Shown: one piece after another, positions 44,361 to 52,243 of the stretch
How the letters are laid out: each line of letters opens with the position of its first letter
How positions within the stretch are numbered: the stretch's first letter is position 1
Assembly: GCF_007988865.1 (NCBI RefSeq)
Contig: NZ_BJUY01000005.1
Coordinates: forward strand, 56,939 to 120,938
Direction: 5' to 3'
DNA: 64,000 nt
DNA from: Alkalibacterium kapii
GTDB taxonomy: Bacteria; Bacillota; Bacilli; Lactobacillales; Carnobacteriaceae_A
Made by a program: the position numbers and the translations under genes
The notes under the pieces: generated by a model
Database searches by the model: none
The model's input: only the letters and a program-made list of their open reading frames with translations
What the model was told of the DNA's origin: nothing

Positions 44361-45554
44361 TTAATACAGGTCTCGTTCATTCTGTTCCTTTGATATACCG
44401 TAGAGAAAAACAAACAGCAGGAACATCCAGAACGCCGGATTCAAGTAGCCGCCTTTGGCCATATTCATCATCACAAAGAAGATGAACGTCGGCAGACTAT
44501 TGAGCAGCATATATAAAGTCAGACCAATAGAGGGAATAAAACCGATCAAACCAAAATCGCTTAGTATGTAGGCGTATATATTTGTGATCGGCGGCGTGTG
44601 TCCGATGCCGTTACCCATCAGAAGACGGTCCCGTTCGACATACGTCCATGCCCCGAAAAGTCGGATATTAGCCGATCCGTCTTCGCCGCTGAGGATACTT
44701 TTGGTTCGCTCGATGATCGTGACATCGATGTATTCCCAGAAATAAATAATCAATCCTCCAAGTATTGCTACCGGGACAAGGTACCAATCGGACCAGTAAA
44801 AATCACCTTTAATGAGACGCGCGATGAGCACGGTCGCACTCGAGATGAGAAAAATCAGGATCATGCTGTAACTCAGGGTCAAGAGGATACCGGCCGCCAG
44901 AATGAAGAGCACTGTCTTCTTCGTTTGACTTTTTTTGTGCATCACATTCGAGAAGAACAGAATGTTCAGATAATGACCCAGGTGGGCCGGTTCTGAAAAA
45001 ACACTCCGCGTCCGAACGATGGCATCATTGCCCGCGTACAGGTAACTTCTTGTGTCCTGGCGTGTAAAGCTCCAGACGAAATGGGGAAGTTCAAGGCTGT
45101 CTAAGTATATCAGTATGGTCAAGATGATTCCGATGACTACGGTCGCGATAGCCAATATATTGTTCAGTTTCAAAAAAGTAGAGCTTAACTGTTCTTGTTT
45201 AATGTAGTTGTAAAGTGATACTAATGATACCGAATAGAAAATCAGTTTTACGGTCGACAATATCGCCCGTCGCAGACTGAACCAGTAATCATTGTATAGA
45301 TAAGACAAAATGAATGTCAGAGCTAAAACGGTGACTACCGTCAGCAGAACGATCATCTGTTTCTTTTGGATATGGAATTTTCCAAGCAGAAAAATCAGCA
45401 GCACAGCGAATGCTAGAACAAAATCTCCAAGCGATGAATAGAGTACCGCCCAGTCACTGACTAGGAAAGTTGCAGCTGCGAGAGTTAATATCAGCACTGA
45501 CCAGCGATCTGCATATCTTCTGTAAATTTCTGTTTCATTCAATGAGATGTCCAA
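44361..45554 (-). CDS. Wzy-like polymerase / O-antigen ligase-type membrane protein (cluster 2A)
   Basis: A 397-residue protein with ten or more hydrophobic segments. The extracytoplasmic region contains FSEPAHLGHYLNILFFSN and, further on, ANIRLFGAWTYVERDRLLMGNGIGHTPPITNIYAYILSDFGLIGFIPSIG, the weakly conserved polymerase loop. The frame begins at TTG 45554 with AAGGAG about 11 nt upstream. It sits between wecB and the WecA/TagO gene. Function follows from topology and context; sequence similarity inside this group is low. Confidence 0.72.
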   Translation of the reverse strand: MDISLNETEIYRRYADRWSVLILTLAAATFLVSDWAVLYSSLGDFVLAFAVLLIFLLGKFHIQKKQMIVLLTVVTVLALTFILSYLYNDYWFSLRRAILSTVKLIFYSVSLVSLYNYIKQEQLSSTFLKLNNILAIATVVIGIILTILIYLDSLELPHFVWSFTRQDTRSYLYAGNDAIVRTRSVFSEPAHLGHYLNILFFSNVMHKKSQTKKTVLFILAAGILLTLSYSMILIFLISSATVLIARLIKGDFYWSDWYLVPVAILGGLIIYFWEYIDVTIIERTKSILSGEDGSANIRLFGAWTYVERDRLLMGNGIGHTPPITNIYAYILSDFGLIGFIPSIGLTLYMLLNSLPTFIFFVMMNMAKGGYLNPAFWMFLLFVFLYGISKEQNERDLY

Positions 45555-45570
45555 ATTCAGTGTCTCTCCT

Positions 45571-46689
45571 TCACTCGAAGTAACGGATGATTTCTTTAAC
45601 TATCCTGCTGCTGGCAAAGCCGTCTCCGTATGGATTGACTGCTTCTGACATTTGCTGGTAGCGTTCATTATTATTAAGTAGCTCATTAACTTCATTGATC
45701 ACATGTGCTTTTTTTGTTCCGATGACTTTAAGTGTGCCCGTTTCCAGACCTTCGGGGCGCTCGGTTTTATCTCTCAAGACTAAAACTGGCTTATCTAGGG
45801 CGGGCGCTTCTTCCTGCAGTCCACCTGAATCCGTCAAAACAAGGTAGGCTTTGTTCATTACCTGGTGAAAAACATCCACTTCCAGCGGTTCAATCAAATG
45901 AATACGCTGATGATTACCTAGAAGTTTACGGGCCATCTGCTGCACCACCGGGCTCAAGTGAACGGGAAGCAGCACTTCCACATTCGGGTGCTTGTTAACG
46001 ACATCAATGATTGCTTCAAAAATATTTTGCATCGGTTCACCGTAATTCTCACGGCGGTGTGATGTCAAGAGGATCCATTTCTGGTTAGGTTTCGAATCCA
46101 TCAAATCCAATGTCGGATGCCTAGTCGTGCTGTTTTTTGTGTAATGAACAGCGTCGATCACAGTGTTGCCTGTGACAACTATCTGCTTTTCATCCTTACC
46201 TTCTTTTAGAAGGTTCTGTTTCGTGGTCTCAGTTGGCACAAAGAACAGATCGGTAATTGCATCGATCAACTGTCTGTTTCCTTCTTCTGGGAACGGGAAA
46301 TACTTGTCATAGGTGCGCAGCCCGGCTTCCACGTGCCCGATCGGGATTTGATGATAATAAGCAGCTAAGGCTGCCGCAAAACTTGTCGTGGTATCCCCGT
46401 GAACGAGGACCATATCCGGCTGTTCTTCTAAAAAGACGGATTCAATCCCTTTCAATACATCAGAGGTGATGTCAGACAAGGTCTGATTGCGTTTCATGAT
46501 ATCCAGGTCGTGGTCCGGTTTGATGTCAAAGACCGACAATACCTGGTCTAGCATTTCTCTATGCTGAGCAGAGACGATGATGCAGGGTTCAAATTCATCC
46601 TGATGTTTTTTCAGTTCAAGAATGACGGGTGCCATTTTGATCGCTTCCGGGCGTGTCCCAAACACGATCGCAATTTTCTTTTTTTTCAT
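45571..46689 (-). CDS. wecB: UDP-N-acetylglucosamine 2-epimerase (non-hydrolysing)
   Basis: Interconverts UDP-GlcNAc and UDP-ManNAc. The 372 residues are canonical: KIAIVFGTRPEAIKMAPVI, HGDTTTSFAAALAAYYHQIPIGHVEAGLRTYDKYFPFPEEGNRQLID, TGNTVIDAV, LTSHRRENYGEP and LTDSGGLQEEAPALDKPVLVLRD near the C-terminus, with the His, Glu and Ser residues that line the active site. The MnaA/WecB name depends on whether the product goes to capsule or teichoic linkage. It starts a subunit of cluster 2A after a 174-bp gap. Confidence 0.93.
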   Translation of the reverse strand: MKKKKIAIVFGTRPEAIKMAPVILELKKHQDEFEPCIIVSAQHREMLDQVLSVFDIKPDHDLDIMKRNQTLSDITSDVLKGIESVFLEEQPDMVLVHGDTTTSFAAALAAYYHQIPIGHVEAGLRTYDKYFPFPEEGNRQLIDAITDLFFVPTETTKQNLLKEGKDEKQIVVTGNTVIDAVHYTKNSTTRHPTLDLMDSKPNQKWILLTSHRRENYGEPMQNIFEAIIDVVNKHPNVEVLLPVHLSPVVQQMARKLLGNHQRIHLIEPLEVDVFHQVMNKAYLVLTDSGGLQEEAPALDKPVLVLRDKTERPEGLETGTLKVIGTKKAHVINEVNELLNNNERYQQMSEAVNPYGDGFASSRIVKEIIRYFE

Positions 46690-46772
46690 CCTGCTGCTTC
46701 TCCGTTCTGTATTTAATGAATTTTCGTTTGGTCATCGTGCTGGACACTCATAGTGTGACACAATCACCAGCT

Positions 46773-46781
46773 ATTTTACCA
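46773..46781 (-). promoter_or_regulatory. Extended -10 element upstream of wecB
   Basis: TGGTAAAAT on the minus strand, about 85 bp before the wecB ATG, inside the only sizeable gap in the cluster (46690-46863). No clear -35. It would allow expression of the downstream genes separately from the first three. Confidence 0.4.
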
Positions 46782-46863
46782 TAAAAAGAACCTCTACCCA
46801 CACAATTTAAGTGTTTTGTCATAATCCGGTAAAGGTAAGTGCTTTCTTATTCACTTTTTATTC

Positions 46864-47790
46864 TTATTTTCTCATCTGCTGTTTGAGCCGCGAACCTAGT
46901 ATAAACAGTTTATCCTTCAGCTTCACTGTTTTGAACTGTTTCAGCCGGCGTTTCATCTCCGGATGGACGTCACTTGTTACCAGCCCGTTATAGATGGACA
47001 GCAGCTGGCGCTTGATGAACTGCTTCTGCATTTCCGAGTATTTTTGCTTCGCATACTCTTCTTCCAGTGCTTTAAACACTTTAATGTAAGAGTTGAACGA
47101 CTTCAGCTTGTGCTGCTTTGTGTGCGCCGTCATGGTCGAAGCCGTCCGGTAACGCCGGTGGAAAAAGTTCTGGTTTAAGTAAGTCATTCTTTGCGTGTTC
47201 GCAAAAAGGATGGTCGTAAAGTACTCGTCTTCATGCAGGACGCCTTCGATGAATGACAGGTTGTTCTCGTCGATCAAGTCTTTATTAACTAAGTAGAGGC
47301 ATGGAGAAGGCGTGAACGCTTTTCTATTTTTCTGCAAGGCTTCTTCCCCTGTGTAGAGCTTTTTGCTTTTGAGTGTTCCTGAAAAGTCATAGTTATTTTC
47401 ATTGACCAGCGTCTGATCACCTTCGTAAAAAGCCAGTCCGTTGAAGCGGACGAGTTCTGCTTGTGTCGCTTCGGCCAGCTGGACGCATTCTTCTAGTGCA
47501 TCTTTTTCCAGCCAGTCATCGGCATCCATGAAGTAGATGTATTTCCCTTGGGCGATTTCTAGTCCCTGATTCCGTCTGGCCCCCTGGCCTTCGTTCTTTT
47601 CATTTTCTATTAGGATGATCTCTTCTGTATATTGCTTGAGTAAATACGTGGTCGCGTCAGTCGATGCATCGTCCAGGACGATGATCTCCGTGTTTTTGTA
47701 GGTTTGAGCGAGCAGGGAATCGATACACTCCTCGACATACCTTTCTACATTATAAGTGGGTACGATGATCGATACTAAGGGTTTCGTCAT
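46864..47790 (-). CDS. Family 2 glycosyltransferase
   Basis: A 308-residue GT-A enzyme: VSIIVPTYNVERYVEECIDSLLAQTYKNTEIIVLDDASTDATT, GQGARRNQGLEIAQGKYIYFMDADDWLEKD with the donor motif, and GVLHEDEYFTTILF supplying the catalytic-base region. The C-terminal 100 residues are helical and basic. The start is set at the ATG at 47790, which has GGGAGG in front; the upstream extension overlaps the flippase gene and has no ribosome binding site. Confidence 0.87.
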   Translation of the reverse strand: MTKPLVSIIVPTYNVERYVEECIDSLLAQTYKNTEIIVLDDASTDATTYLLKQYTEEIILIENEKNEGQGARRNQGLEIAQGKYIYFMDADDWLEKDALEECVQLAEATQAELVRFNGLAFYEGDQTLVNENNYDFSGTLKSKKLYTGEEALQKNRKAFTPSPCLYLVNKDLIDENNLSFIEGVLHEDEYFTTILFANTQRMTYLNQNFFHRRYRTASTMTAHTKQHKLKSFNSYIKVFKALEEEYAKQKYSEMQKQFIKRQLLSIYNGLVTSDVHPEMKRRLKQFKTVKLKDKLFILGSRLKQQMRK

Positions 47791-47809
47791 GTTATTGCTC
47801 CTCCCTTCT

Positions 47810-49246
47810 TTATTCTTTAATGCCACGTGCACGCTCGAGCTCCAGTTTTAGTCGTTTGAATTCACCTGTAATGAATAGGCCGATGATCCAGACGATAAGG
47901 AATACAAGTCCTTTGACAACTAAACTGAAGAAGACATTCAACGGCAGTTCCGGCAAGAGCCAGAACACCCCCGCCTGCATAATGGCAAGATACAATGGTT
48001 TTCTCAAGACTTTAATGAAGTCCAAAAGACTTGACTTGAACATCTTGATCATCAACAGATAGTTGGCCTGGATCAGGTTCAGTGTGAATGCCAGAACCAG
48101 AAAAGCTGCGACATATTCGATCTGTCCCATTAAAATACCGATAACGATCCCGGTGATATTGAAGGCTGTCGACAGAACGCCTGACAGCAATAGGAGATCT
48201 GTCCGGTTCCCCGACTGGAAAATGCCGCCGGTGCTTGAGAGGATCATCTGAACCCAGATCGACAAGGCCAGTATCTGAAAGGCCTGCACACTGCCGTCCC
48301 ATTGTCCACCAAAGAGAAATAAAATCACTTCTTTTGCTGTAAAAAATAAAAAGACAGACAGTGGCATGCCTAGCGTAGCTAATAAATTTGAAATTCTTAG
48401 ATAGACGTTTTTGATGCGTTCTTTTTCCTCTTCATAATCTGATAATATCGGATGGATCACCGAGGTCACAAGACTTGTCAGTACTTGGTTCGGATAGAGT
48501 GAGACTTGATAGGCTTTGTCATAATAGGCCAAAGCACTTGCAGAGAAAAAGCGTCCGATCAGTAGATTATCCAGATTTCGTGAGAAGTAGTTGATAAAGT
48601 TGAACAGGAATTGGTTTCTTGAAAAAGCGAAAATCTTTTTCAGCGGTTCCCAATTAAATGTCAGTTTGATTTTGATATCGGTCTTCATGTAAAACACAAC
48701 GAATAATGTCGCGGCTCTTGCTGTGTTTCCTATGATAATCGCATAATAACTGAAGTCCAAAAGGGCTAAAATGATTGAGATGACTCCAGAAACGACGGAT
48801 CCTAAAACAGTTGTCAAGTTAACGAGTTTGAAATTCTTTTCCCGAAGGAGTATTGACTGGGGAACGACTAAGATACCGTAGAAAAAGACCGCGATGGCTA
48901 AGATCATGCTTATTGGTATAAATACGTCATTGCCGTAAAAGAGACTCATCGGGTAGCCGAGAAAAACGAATAGGATGGCTAGGCCAAAAGCTATGTAGAG
49001 ACTGAATGAAAAAATATCATTCAATTCTTTGTTATTTAATTCTTTGTTTTGGATAACAGCTGGTCCAATACCAAAATCTGCCAATAGTTGGAAGAAAACG
49101 AGGAAGATATTGACAGCTGCTACGATGCCGTATTCTGCGGGCGTCAGTATCCGTGACAACACGGCTTGGACGAGCAGCTGAACCACCACGATGGAATACT
49201 TCCCGATCGCTGTATAAAATAAGGCATGTTTAAATTGTTCCATCAT
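47810..49246 (-). CDS. Wzx-type polysaccharide flippase (cluster 2A)
   Basis: A 478-residue membrane protein of the MOP superfamily, WzxC-like branch. The start FKHALFYTAIGKYSIVVVQLLVQAVLSRILTPAEYGIVAAVNIF and GIGPAVIQNKELNNKELNDIFSFSLYIAF are typical. About fourteen helices can be drawn. AAGGAG precedes the ATG. Similar in layout to the flippase at 36.0-37.5 kb but clearly diverged, so I take them as serving separate polymers. Confidence 0.87.
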   Translation of the reverse strand: MMEQFKHALFYTAIGKYSIVVVQLLVQAVLSRILTPAEYGIVAAVNIFLVFFQLLADFGIGPAVIQNKELNNKELNDIFSFSLYIAFGLAILFVFLGYPMSLFYGNDVFIPISMILAIAVFFYGILVVPQSILLREKNFKLVNLTTVLGSVVSGVISIILALLDFSYYAIIIGNTARAATLFVVFYMKTDIKIKLTFNWEPLKKIFAFSRNQFLFNFINYFSRNLDNLLIGRFFSASALAYYDKAYQVSLYPNQVLTSLVTSVIHPILSDYEEEKERIKNVYLRISNLLATLGMPLSVFLFFTAKEVILFLFGGQWDGSVQAFQILALSIWVQMILSSTGGIFQSGNRTDLLLLSGVLSTAFNITGIVIGILMGQIEYVAAFLVLAFTLNLIQANYLLMIKMFKSSLLDFIKVLRKPLYLAIMQAGVFWLLPELPLNVFFSLVVKGLVFLIVWIIGLFITGEFKRLKLELERARGIKE

Positions 49247-49309
49247 AGCGGCTTTCTCCTTGTTTAGTGTTTCTTTATTCTGCGGTTACTAGTTACCGAG
49301 TTTTAAAGA

Positions 49310-50362
49310 TCATGTGTTTAAAAGATTTTTGATTTTTCCAAATGTTCGAGTATATTTTTCGGCCACTCGGTTGCGGCTTTTCATTAAAAACAAGGCTTGT
49401 TCAAATTTTTTCTGTTTCAATTTTTTTAAAAGCATATAACGAAACGGATTAGCGTCACTTTTTTTATATGGAACGATTTTCTCGACTCCAACGTACTGCC
49501 AAATATCTTTAAGTCTTTTTACTTTTTCTTCATTGGTCAGTGGACAGTCTTTATGCACTAAATTATTGGTTTCGATGTAAACCGAGTTGAAGTATTCTTG
49601 TGCTATCAATTGACTGAACGCGTACTCTTCGCCCCACCCTTTGATCATTTCTTCAAAGGCCTGAGCGATATTATCTTCCATTAAATAACGATCTGGTCGG
49701 TAGCGGTTAACAGATGAGCCAGAATGAGTGACGTAGTGATAATAAACATTTCTGTTCACTGATAGGGTGGTTAAATAGTTATATACATCGATATTGAACA
49801 AGGCATCCTGTCCTGTTTTTTGACTGGTAAAACGAATGTGGTGCTTTTTCAAAAAACTTTTTTTATATAATTTATTCCAGAGCGCATAAGGTGAAAACTG
49901 ATAGACATTCACAAAATGCTTACGGAAGCCCTTTTGTGTAGTTAATTGCGGAAAATTAGGTAGCTTGACTTCTCGATCGTTTGGCTTGCCTGCCTTTTCT
50001 TCTGTATACCCAAAGACGACAATGTCCGGGCGTGTTTCTTTGGCAAGCCGGTAATTGTCCTTTAGTAACTGTCTATCGAAATAATCATCAGGATCTGCAA
50101 AATATATGTATTCACCATTAGCCTGATCCATTCCGGCATTGCGCGCGGGTCCGGAACCTTTGTTTTCCTGATGGAGTACTTTCACTAAGAGCGGTTCACG
50201 TTCAGCATAGTCATCACAGATTTCGGCACTCCCGTCAGTGGATCCATCATCCACTAAAATAATTTCAGCAAGTATTTCTTTCTGATCTAAGGCCGAATCG
50301 ATCGCTCTGGCTAAGTGTTCTTTTACATTGTATATGGGCATAATGATGGAAACTGGAAACAT
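49310..50362 (-). CDS. Family 2 glycosyltransferase, first gene of cluster 2
   Basis: A 350-residue GT-A enzyme: VSIIMPIYNVKEHLARAIDSALDQKE, ILVDDGSTDGSAEICDDY, GPARNAGMDQANGEYIYFADPDDYFDRQLL with a DPDD variant of the donor motif, and KTGQDALFNIDVYNYL as the base region. The C-terminal part (residues 230-350) is helical and basic. It opens the long minus-strand cluster 2 transcript, divergent from galE. Confidence 0.86.
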   Translation of the reverse strand: MFPVSIIMPIYNVKEHLARAIDSALDQKEILAEIILVDDGSTDGSAEICDDYAEREPLLVKVLHQENKGSGPARNAGMDQANGEYIYFADPDDYFDRQLLKDNYRLAKETRPDIVVFGYTEEKAGKPNDREVKLPNFPQLTTQKGFRKHFVNVYQFSPYALWNKLYKKSFLKKHHIRFTSQKTGQDALFNIDVYNYLTTLSVNRNVYYHYVTHSGSSVNRYRPDRYLMEDNIAQAFEEMIKGWGEEYAFSQLIAQEYFNSVYIETNNLVHKDCPLTNEEKVKRLKDIWQYVGVEKIVPYKKSDANPFRYMLLKKLKQKKFEQALFLMKSRNRVAEKYTRTFGKIKNLLNT

Positions 50363-50500
50363 GATTATTATCCTCTCTTAAATGGCTGTTCCCTATTTTA
50401 ATTATCTGGATTAGTTGGGTGAAATGTTTACCTGGGTTGGTTTCATCCATTGAAAATTAGCATACTGACACTTTTTTAATTGAATTTTTAATCAAAGGCA

Positions 50501-50509
50501 ATTATACCA
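50501..50509 (-). promoter_or_regulatory. Extended -10 element upstream of cluster 2
   Basis: TGGTATAAT on the minus strand, about 140 bp before the first cluster 2 gene, in the divergent 322-bp gap 50363-50684. The implied leader of about 130 nt is long enough for control elements, but I see no clear riboswitch or terminator-like hairpin in it. Confidence 0.5.
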
Positions 50510-50573
50510 CAGTTTTTTTCAGTAACTAGGCTTTTACTTAGATTTTTACAAATGCTATTAAAAATTAATCATT

Positions 50574-50602
50574 TTGTCATATAAGGTTAGTTCCTGTATA
50601 AA
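50574..50602 (+). promoter_or_regulatory. Promoter of galE
   Basis: TTGTCA (50574-50579), a 17-bp spacer and TATAAA (50597-50602), about 80 bp before the ATG. A second extended -10 candidate, TGGTAAACT, lies at 50617-50625. Confidence 0.55.
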
Positions 50603-50684
50603 CGGCGGACATTCTGTGGTAAACTGTTTGGTGTGAAGGCGTGTAAGATCACGAGTAAACAATAAACTGTTAGGAGCGATTACG

Positions 50685-51698
50685 ATGGCTATTTTAGTAA
50701 CGGGCGGGGCTGGCTATATCGGCAGTCACACAGTCGTAGAATTAATTGAAAAAAATTATGATGTGGTGATCGTGGATGATTATTCAAATTCAAAACCGGA
50801 AGTCTTGAATCGATTGAAAGAAATCACGGGAAAAGATGTACCTTTTCATGAAGTAAACCTTTGCGATAAAGAAGCACTTCGTGAGGTGTTTGAAGCACAC
50901 GAATTGGATGCGGTGATCCACTTTGCGGGATACAAAGCTGTGGGTGAATCGGTGGCCAAGCCGTTAAAGTATTACAGCAACAACTTGAATGGCACGATCG
51001 TTTTGATGGAGCTGATGAACGAGTTTAATGTTAAGAAAATCGTCTTCAGTTCGAGCGCAACGGTTTATGGTATGAACAATGAGGCTCCTTTTGTCGAAGA
51101 GATGCCTTTGTCGACAACGAATCCTTATGGGACCACGAAAATGTTTATCGAGCAGTTCATTCAGGATCAGTATATTGCGGATAATCAGTGGAGCGCTGCC
51201 CTTTTGCGCTACTTTAATCCGATCGGCGCGCATGAATCCGGACGTATCGGTGAGGATCCCAATGATATTCCAAATAATTTGATGCCTTACATTACTCAAG
51301 TCGCTGTGGGGAAACGTGAGAAATTATCTGTTTTCGGCTCTGATTACGACACGCATGACGGTACGGGTGTGCGTGACTATATTCATGTGGTCGATTTGGC
51401 TAAAGGTCATATCAAGGCTTTGGAAAAAGTCATGGGAATGACTGGCGTCGAAGCCTATAACCTGGGTACCGGCAAAGGGTATTCGGTTTTGGATGTCGTT
51501 CATGCCTTTGAGAATGCAAATGATGTTGAGATTCCTTATGAAATCGTTGACCGCCGTTCGGGTGATATCGCTACAAGTTACGCAGACGCTACGAAAGCTA
51601 AAAACCAGCTTGGGTGGGAAGCCACACATTCGATCGAAGACATGTGTCGCGATTCCTGGAATTGGCAGAAAACCAATCCAAACGGGTATGAAAGTTAA
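50685..51698 (+). CDS. galE: UDP-glucose 4-epimerase
   Basis: Interconverts UDP-glucose and UDP-galactose, feeding galactose residues and UDP-GalA precursors into the polysaccharides. The 337 residues are canonical: AILVTGGAGYIGSHTVVEL, VIVDDYSNSKPEVL, VIHFAGYKAVGESV, FSSSATVYG with the catalytic Ser, NPYGTTKMFIEQF with the Tyr-xxx-Lys pair and GVRDYIHVVDLAKGH. GGAG lies upstream of the ATG. It is transcribed away from cluster 2 and has its own terminator. Confidence 0.95.
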   Translation: MAILVTGGAGYIGSHTVVELIEKNYDVVIVDDYSNSKPEVLNRLKEITGKDVPFHEVNLCDKEALREVFEAHELDAVIHFAGYKAVGESVAKPLKYYSNNLNGTIVLMELMNEFNVKKIVFSSSATVYGMNNEAPFVEEMPLSTTNPYGTTKMFIEQFIQDQYIADNQWSAALLRYFNPIGAHESGRIGEDPNDIPNNLMPYITQVAVGKREKLSVFGSDYDTHDGTGVRDYIHVVDLAKGHIKALEKVMGMTGVEAYNLGTGKGYSVLDVVHAFENANDVEIPYEIVDRRSGDIATSYADATKAKNQLGWEATHSIEDMCRDSWNWQKTNPNGYES

Positions 51699-51718
51699 AA
51701 GATTTTGATTGTTGTGAG

Positions 51719-51743
51719 AAAAGCCACCTGAATGGCGGCTTTT
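51719..51743 (+). terminator. Intrinsic terminator after galE
   Basis: Stem AAAAGCC.CC with GG.GGCTTTT (one A/C mismatch) and TGAAT loop, 21 bp after the galE stop. Confidence 0.7.
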
Positions 51744-51770
51744 AACGTTTATATTGGTTTTTATGATGGT

Positions 51771-51803
51771 CATACGCGCAGACTTGCGCGTATGGTCTGC
51801 TTT
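51771..51803 (+). repeat. CATACGCGC palindrome, copy 1 (possible second terminator)
   Basis: Perfect 10-bp arms CATACGCGCA/TGCGCGTATG with a 4-nt loop (51771-51794), followed by GTCTGC and eight Ts. With the U tract this copy could act as a terminator. Five other copies lie at 52072, 53496, 55616, 61210 and 63744. Confidence 0.8.
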
Positions 51804-51844
51804 TTTTTGAAAATATCTTTAGTAGTTTAGAATAATTTTGATGA

Positions 51845-52017
51845 AACTTCTTAAGATACTGTGTTTACTTCAGGAGCTTGTTGGAAATTTGTGGTAACTG
51901 CTTAAGCTGATTAGCTTTCTTACGCAGTTTGGGCGTCATTTAGCAAAACTTCTTAACAAAGTCGCTTATCTTAAGCAGTTTCGCTGGAAAAACTGAAAAG
52001 TATGGAAAAACAATAGG
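51845..52017. repeat. 51-bp hairpin array A
   Basis: Degenerate tandem units starting at 51845, 51896 and 51947, plus a partial unit at 51991 after a 7-bp deletion. Each unit has arms related to AACTGCTTAAG and CTTAAGCAGTT, which are exact reverse complements in the consensus, a loop of about 12 nt and a 17-nt spacer. The array leads directly into a terminator hairpin. Non-coding: the frames carry stops and no start with a ribosome binding site. Confidence 0.8.
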
Positions 52018-52045
52018 AAAGCCGCCAAGCGTTTGACGGCTTTTT
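52018..52045. terminator. Terminator hairpin at the end of array A
   Basis: Stem AAAGCCG.CAA with TTG.CGGCTTT (one C/A mismatch) then TT. It is nearly symmetrical, so it could work in both directions. Confidence 0.6.
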
Positions 52046-52071
52046 ACATCATTCAAGCTTTTCATAATGGT

Positions 52072-52095
52072 CATACGCGCTGTGTCGCGCGTATG
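52072..52095 (+). repeat. CATACGCGC palindrome, copy 2
   Basis: Arms CATACGCGC and GCGCGTATG with a 6-nt loop, followed by GTCTAC. The segment 52047-52071 before it (ATCATTCAAG...CATAATGG) resembles that before copy 3. Confidence 0.8.
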
Positions 52096-52243
52096 GTCTA
52101 CTGGATATCGATACTTTCAGTAATAATTATGATGCTCTAATATTAAATAATGCAAATTAAATAATTTAGTCACAAAGTAAATGTATATTATCAGAAATTC
52201 ATGTTAAGTTTTATATACATGATTTTACTTAAGGAGTTTTTAA

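Noticed and set aside
44598..44996. 132-codon plus-strand frame
   Set aside because: Antisense shadow within the Wzy-like membrane protein gene, without ribosome binding site or motif.
51324..51773. 149-codon frame antisense to galE
   Set aside because: It is a shadow of galE codon usage and includes the galE terminator on the opposite strand.
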